From Ruminococcus flavefaciens AE3010 (GTDB lineage Bacteria; Bacillota; Clostridia; Oscillospirales; Ruminococcaceae), in assembly GCF_000526795.1 (NCBI RefSeq), contig NZ_JAGT01000001.1, positions 3,144,501-3,208,500 on the forward strand: a stretch of DNA of 64,000 nucleotides, in the 5' to 3' direction. A program made the translations under genes and the position numbers. The notes under the pieces were generated by a model. That model searched no databases. It saw only the letters and a list, made by a program, of their open reading frames with translations, and was not told the DNA's origin. Positions 60,282 to 64,000 of the stretch are shown piece by piece. The first letter of the stretch is position 1; each line of letters opens with the position of its first letter.

Positions 60282-61250
60282 ATGATTAATGATGAAAAGA
60301 ACAGGAATTTATCAGAAGATGAGATAAACGAAATTGCAAGGAAATACTCTGAAGCAAAAAAAGTCGGTGATAAGAATCTCGAAAAAAACTATATGGTTCA
60401 GCTGTACAATTTTCTGTATGCGCCCACAGTATTGCACAAAAAACTTTGCAAACAGCTGAATGCGTCCCAAGATAAACTAAACCATGGTGATGACGAACTT
60501 TCAGATTTCTTTATGGAGTATGTCCTGAAATATGATTTTGAAAAGAATAAAGACTTCGTAGCATATTGCTGCACCTACATGGATTTCTATTTGAAGAATA
60601 AATTCAAAAAGCAATACAAAAAAATAAACGCCAAAGCCTCTCAAGAGAAAAAAACTTATAATTCAGAAGAAGTCACAAATGAAGGAAACGAAAAAAAATG
60701 GAAGAAAAGAGAAGAATTTGGAGATGATATAAAAGGCTTTGATACAGATAATTACGAAGATACTGATGACTCTTATGCCAATTTTGAGATTATGTACATT
60801 GTCCGTACTCGGTTGCCGTCTGTTATCATAAATTTCTATAAGCACAATATAGGTAAAGCCGCAAATGAAAAAAGATTAAGTTATTACAGAATCTTTTTTA
60901 CCGAGGATATTATAACGCTTATATCAGAATCAGGACATACGAAGTATTTTAACAAGAGTGAGACCTATGAATGCTCCGACAAAAACTACGTCAAATTCAT
61001 ATCTTATTCTAAATATGATAAATTGGAGGATATACTCTCATTAAGATACAAAAAGTATTCAGACGTTTTCGAGAACTATTCCGGTAATGATAAAGAACTG
61101 AAAGTTCCGTGCGAAGAAAAAGTCATAAGTGAATACAGATTTCGCAGCGGACTTGATAAAAAGAAAAAGCCAGTATCAAAGGAAGCTGTCTCACAGCAAA
61201 AAGGTTTTTATAAAAAGCAGTTGAGTTGGATAATGAGTGATATCAAGTAA
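60282..61250 (+). CDS. Sigma-70-region-2-like protein in the type III operon
   Basis: A 323-residue protein. Residues about 73-115 (DDELSDFFMEYVLKYDFEK, then FVAYCCTYMDFYLKNKFKK) follow the pattern of sigma-70 region 2. A charged linker follows, and the end, KKKPVSKEAVSQQKGFYKK, looks like the recognition helix of region 4. The middle (about 170-270) is an insertion of unknown fold. It is not a known Cas protein. The start at 60282 has GGGAGGA upstream, 2 bp after the CARF-like gene. A CARF-controlled transcription factor is the inference; weak similarity is all that can be claimed. Confidence 0.5.
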   Translation: MINDEKNRNLSEDEINEIARKYSEAKKVGDKNLEKNYMVQLYNFLYAPTVLHKKLCKQLNASQDKLNHGDDELSDFFMEYVLKYDFEKNKDFVAYCCTYMDFYLKNKFKKQYKKINAKASQEKKTYNSEEVTNEGNEKKWKKREEFGDDIKGFDTDNYEDTDDSYANFEIMYIVRTRLPSVIINFYKHNIGKAANEKRLSYYRIFFTEDIITLISESGHTKYFNKSETYECSDKNYVKFISYSKYDKLEDILSLRYKKYSDVFENYSGNDKELKVPCEEKVISEYRFRSGLDKKKKPVSKEAVSQQKGFYKKQLSWIMSDIK

Positions 61251-61290
61251 AGTAATGACTTAATATAATATGTCAAAGAGGTGAACATAC

Positions 61291-62772
61291 ATGAGTGAAG
61301 TCTTAGCACTATATGACTGCCGCAGCAAGCAGGAATATATCTATCGCACGAACAAAGTTAAGGAAATAGCAGGAGCTTCTGCTCTGCTTACTGATCTGTT
61401 CAAGAGCTTTTTCAGGTCAACGGAGCACGGATTCAAATTTAACTACGATTGGGAGAATATGATCGCGCCCGACGATTATTTTGAGTATTTCCGAAACTCC
61501 GGATGCGACGGCGAGATAGTATACGAGGGCGGGGGCAATCTCTGCGTTATTTTCCGAGACGAAAAAAAACATCAAGATGTGAACAAAGCTTTGTCGCTTC
61601 ACGTTCTTAAATCTACCTATTCTGTCGGTCTTGTCGCATCTGCCGTTAAAATTGAAAAAATAGACGATAAATACAGTTTTGTTAAAGACAGGGAAAACTT
61701 GTATATTGAAAACTCTATCAAAAAAAATCTTGGCTCTTATTACTCAGCTTGCAATGTACTACCGTTCACTCTTACAGACCGTCTGACACATCAGCCTATC
61801 ATTTGTAAAAAAGGTGAAAATCAGTATACTGCCGAAAGTAAACTTAAAATGAAAAAATATGAAGAGCTTTATGATACTAGCAAAAAAGCGATTGAAACCG
61901 AAGCTGTGATCGAGACCGAATTTGATAAAATGGTTGATAAAGGTAATGAAAGCCTTCTTGCCATTATCTATATCGACGGCAACAGTATGGGCGAAAAGCT
62001 CAAGAATATGACTCGTGGCGCCGATTCTTATGCCTCAGGTATTAACGCGCTCAGAGAATTCTCAAAGAAGACCAACGAGGATTTCGTTATATCGCCGATA
62101 AACGCTATCCAAAACAAGCTCTATTCAAAATATAAAGAGAATATAGAAAGCCCTATTAGGAACAGATTTCTATATCGTCCCATTATCAGTGGCGGAGATG
62201 AGATAACGCTCGTTTGCAACGCAAGAGCTGTTCCACTCATTCTTGAAACATATTTTGATACGCTGAAACAGAGCGGCGAAAATACCGCCTGTGCGGGAGT
62301 AGCTATTTTCCATAGCCACGCTCCTTTTTCTGATGTTTATGAGATAGCAGAGCAATGCTGTGAAAGCGGAAAGAGAAAAGCCCATAAGGAACAATCGCAA
62401 AACAAGAACTTTATTGATTTTCACTATTGCCATTCTGGAATTATCAATTCTCTCGATGCTATTCGTGAACGTCAGGAAGCCGCTTATACAAATCGTCCAT
62501 ATGAGTACTCGACTTCGTGGAAAGAGTTCCAACAGCTTGGAATTCGTATTGCAGAAGAAGAAATGAAGCTTGATCGTTCCAATCTTAAGGAGCTTAGTCG
62601 TGCAATGACAGAAGGTAATTCATACTATCAGGAAGAACTCAAACGTATCGCTTCTCGTCAGAAATCAGAGGAGTTCAAAAAGACTATTATCAACGGCGGA
62701 AGTGAAATTATGAAAATGCTTTATGATATTTCTATTGTATACGATCTTTGGTTTATGAAGGAAGGTGAATGA
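61291..62772 (+). CDS. cas10: Cas10 (HD-less, GGDE Palm)
   Basis: A 493-residue Cas10-type subunit. It begins with the first Palm-like domain (LALYDCRSKQEYIYRTNKV; EGGGNLCVIF at about 80) and has no N-terminal HD nuclease. The second Palm has IYIDGNSMGEKLK (about 226) and ISGGDEITLVC (about 299), with GGDE in place of the usual GGDD. It would make cyclic oligoadenylate on target RNA binding; the CARF proteins in the operon support this. No DNA cleavage by an HD domain is expected. The length fits compact III-D or Cmr2-like forms. AGAGGTG precedes the start. Confidence 0.85.
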   Translation: MSEVLALYDCRSKQEYIYRTNKVKEIAGASALLTDLFKSFFRSTEHGFKFNYDWENMIAPDDYFEYFRNSGCDGEIVYEGGGNLCVIFRDEKKHQDVNKALSLHVLKSTYSVGLVASAVKIEKIDDKYSFVKDRENLYIENSIKKNLGSYYSACNVLPFTLTDRLTHQPIICKKGENQYTAESKLKMKKYEELYDTSKKAIETEAVIETEFDKMVDKGNESLLAIIYIDGNSMGEKLKNMTRGADSYASGINALREFSKKTNEDFVISPINAIQNKLYSKYKENIESPIRNRFLYRPIISGGDEITLVCNARAVPLILETYFDTLKQSGENTACAGVAIFHSHAPFSDVYEIAEQCCESGKRKAHKEQSQNKNFIDFHYCHSGIINSLDAIRERQEAAYTNRPYEYSTSWKEFQQLGIRIAEEEMKLDRSNLKELSRAMTEGNSYYQEELKRIASRQKSEEFKKTIINGGSEIMKMLYDISIVYDLWFMKEGE

Positions 62773-62773
62773 A

Positions 62774-64000
62774 TTGGGCAAAATCTTTATCACCTTGAAA
62801 TCAGATCTTTGTTCAGCAAGCGGCGACGGTTTTTCTTCAATTATAGATACAGATGTATGCTATGATAAGTATGGTTTCCCATATATAGGAGGCAGAAGGC
62901 TGAAGGGCTGCCTGCGAGCTGCTGCCGAACTTATTGGTTCTCCTTATATAGATGAGATATTCGGTAAAAGTGGCTCCTCTAACCGCGGTTCTTTGTTTAT
63001 ATCAGATGCAAGATTGCCTGACATTGAGGAACTACATGCTGAAGCAAAGTGCCTTGATTCAGAAAATGTTCTTGGGCTTTTCACTTATATACGCGCATCA
63101 ACAGCGATTGAAAATGATACCGCAAAATACAATTCTCTTCGTTTTACAAGAGTTATCAAGCATTATTCTCCTTTCGACGGCAACGAACTTGTATTCTGTG
63201 CTAATGTAGAGATTAACAAGGATTATGAGCCAGAGTTTTCTGATATTTGCAAGGCACTAAGAAATATCGGATATAAACGTAACCGAGGATATGGTGCGGT
63301 TAAATGCGAATATGTTCATGGAACTGGGAAAGCTGCAACAGCTTTTGAAAGCGTATCCAAAGATGAATTGGAGATAAGATATACGCTTCGTCTCGATTCA
63401 AATCTGATGATCCCTGGACAGACCTCTGATGAGACCTCAGATCATATTCTGGGAACAGCAATGCTTGGTTTCCTCGCCGGAGAGTATCTGAAATTGTATC
63501 CGGCTGACAGTGAATTTGAGGAGATATTCCTTAAAAATAATGTTCGTTTTTCTAATCTCATTATCTCAGACCGCGCTGGTACTGAATACTTTCCTGTTCC
63601 GACTATTGTCGGCAAAATTAAAGGTGAGAGCGGTTATTTCAATATTCTCGAATCAGGGAATGAAGAGGAACGAATCATAAAACCTCTCAAAAAAGGATAT
63701 TGCAGCACTGATCTGAGCGTTGTTTCTCCGCTTACAGAAACGATTTATCATCACAGTACAGGCAAAGAAGGTACGCTTTATACGCAGACATGCCTTTGTT
63801 CAGATCAATATTTCCGAGGTTCGATAAGCGGAAAAGCTGAATTCATTCATAAACTATATCCTTTGCTGGTTTCCGGCAGTATTCATATCGGAAGAAGCAA
63901 GTCCGCTCAGTATTCATCATGCTCGCTCCATGATATAAGCCTGAATGAGGCAAAGCGCAATGAGTTTGTGATCAATCCCGACAAAACGTTTATTGTTATC
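62774..64000 (+). CDS. RAMP protein, Csx10-like (partial, runs off the window)
   Basis: An open frame of 409 residues with no stop before the edge. It starts at a TTG with GAAGGTGA 5 nt upstream, 1 bp after the cas10 stop. The first RAMP domain has LKSDLCSASGDGFSS and YDKYGFPYIGGRRLKGCLR. A second has HILGTAMLGFLAGEYL and VRFSNLIISD. Two RAMP domains in one chain next to an HD-less Cas10 suggest Csx10 and a III-D-like system. It would be part of the crRNA-binding backbone. Confidence 0.65.
   Translation, partial: MGKIFITLKSDLCSASGDGFSSIIDTDVCYDKYGFPYIGGRRLKGCLRAAAELIGSPYIDEIFGKSGSSNRGSLFISDARLPDIEELHAEAKCLDSENVLGLFTYIRASTAIENDTAKYNSLRFTRVIKHYSPFDGNELVFCANVEINKDYEPEFSDICKALRNIGYKRNRGYGAVKCEYVHGTGKAATAFESVSKDELEIRYTLRLDSNLMIPGQTSDETSDHILGTAMLGFLAGEYLKLYPADSEFEEIFLKNNVRFSNLIISDRAGTEYFPVPTIVGKIKGESGYFNILESGNEEERIIKPLKKGYCSTDLSVVSPLTETIYHHSTGKEGTLYTQTCLCSDQYFRGSISGKAEFIHKLYPLLVSGSIHIGRSKSAQYSSCSLHDISLNEAKRNEFVINPDKTFIVI

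Overview
The window looks like chromosome of an anaerobic, fibre-degrading Firmicute of the Ruminococcus type. The evidence is a dockerin-bearing GH5 cellulase with a Thr-rich linker, two further secreted dockerin proteins, a complete sporulation operon spoIIAA-spoIIAB-sigF, and consensus TTGACA-17-TATAAT promoters. The species is not resolved. No database search was run; family names rest on motifs read in the sequence.

Layout. (1) 1-23.3 kb is ordinary chromosome of higher GC: comF, an RlmL-type methyltransferase, a class A PBP, hpt with a purine permease, flavin and ferredoxin genes, the sigF operon, dockerin proteins, lipoproteins, lepA, hemW and acetyltransferases. (2) An initiator tRNA-fMet gene at 23219-23295 is an integration site. 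Its 3' part recurs at 46620-46667 and 53736-53777, so two AT-rich elements sit in tandem. Element 1 (about 23.4 kb) carries ssb, a primase-helicase, an iteron-like region, an amidoligase/glutamine-amidotransferase module, a tyrosine integrase and defence cargo. The cargo is a MjaI-type restriction-modification system, a large nuclease-like protein, a HEPN-like protein and a dGTPase. Two identical IS256-type copies, each with its own 8-bp target duplication, lie in inverted orientation inside the cargo; one has replaced the last residues of the restriction enzyme. Element 2 (about 7.1 kb) has no integrase. It carries a NACHT-pentapeptide STAND protein, an IS4-type element, small genes, and fragments of an Mrr nuclease and of a YezG-like protein. 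(3) From 54 kb to the end is a type III CRISPR locus, probably III-D-like. It has two arrays in duplicated transcription units, then a small protein, a CARF-HEPN protein, a stand-alone CARF-like protein, a sigma-70-region-2-like protein, an HD-less Cas10 with GGDE, and a RAMP protein running off the end.

How the parts work together. The 30-kb island plus the CRISPR locus form a defence region: restriction, nucleotide depletion (dGTPase), abortive-type sensors (NACHT, HEPN) and a cyclic-oligoadenylate-signalling CRISPR system. The most novel parts are in the CRISPR locus. The CARF and sigma-like genes are tightly coupled. A non-consensus promoter (CTTAAT-17-TATTAT) occurs at the head of all three CRISPR/cas units. 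A covarying pseudoknot RNA is duplicated. A 25-codon reading frame inside both CRISPR leaders has diverged almost only at synonymous third positions.
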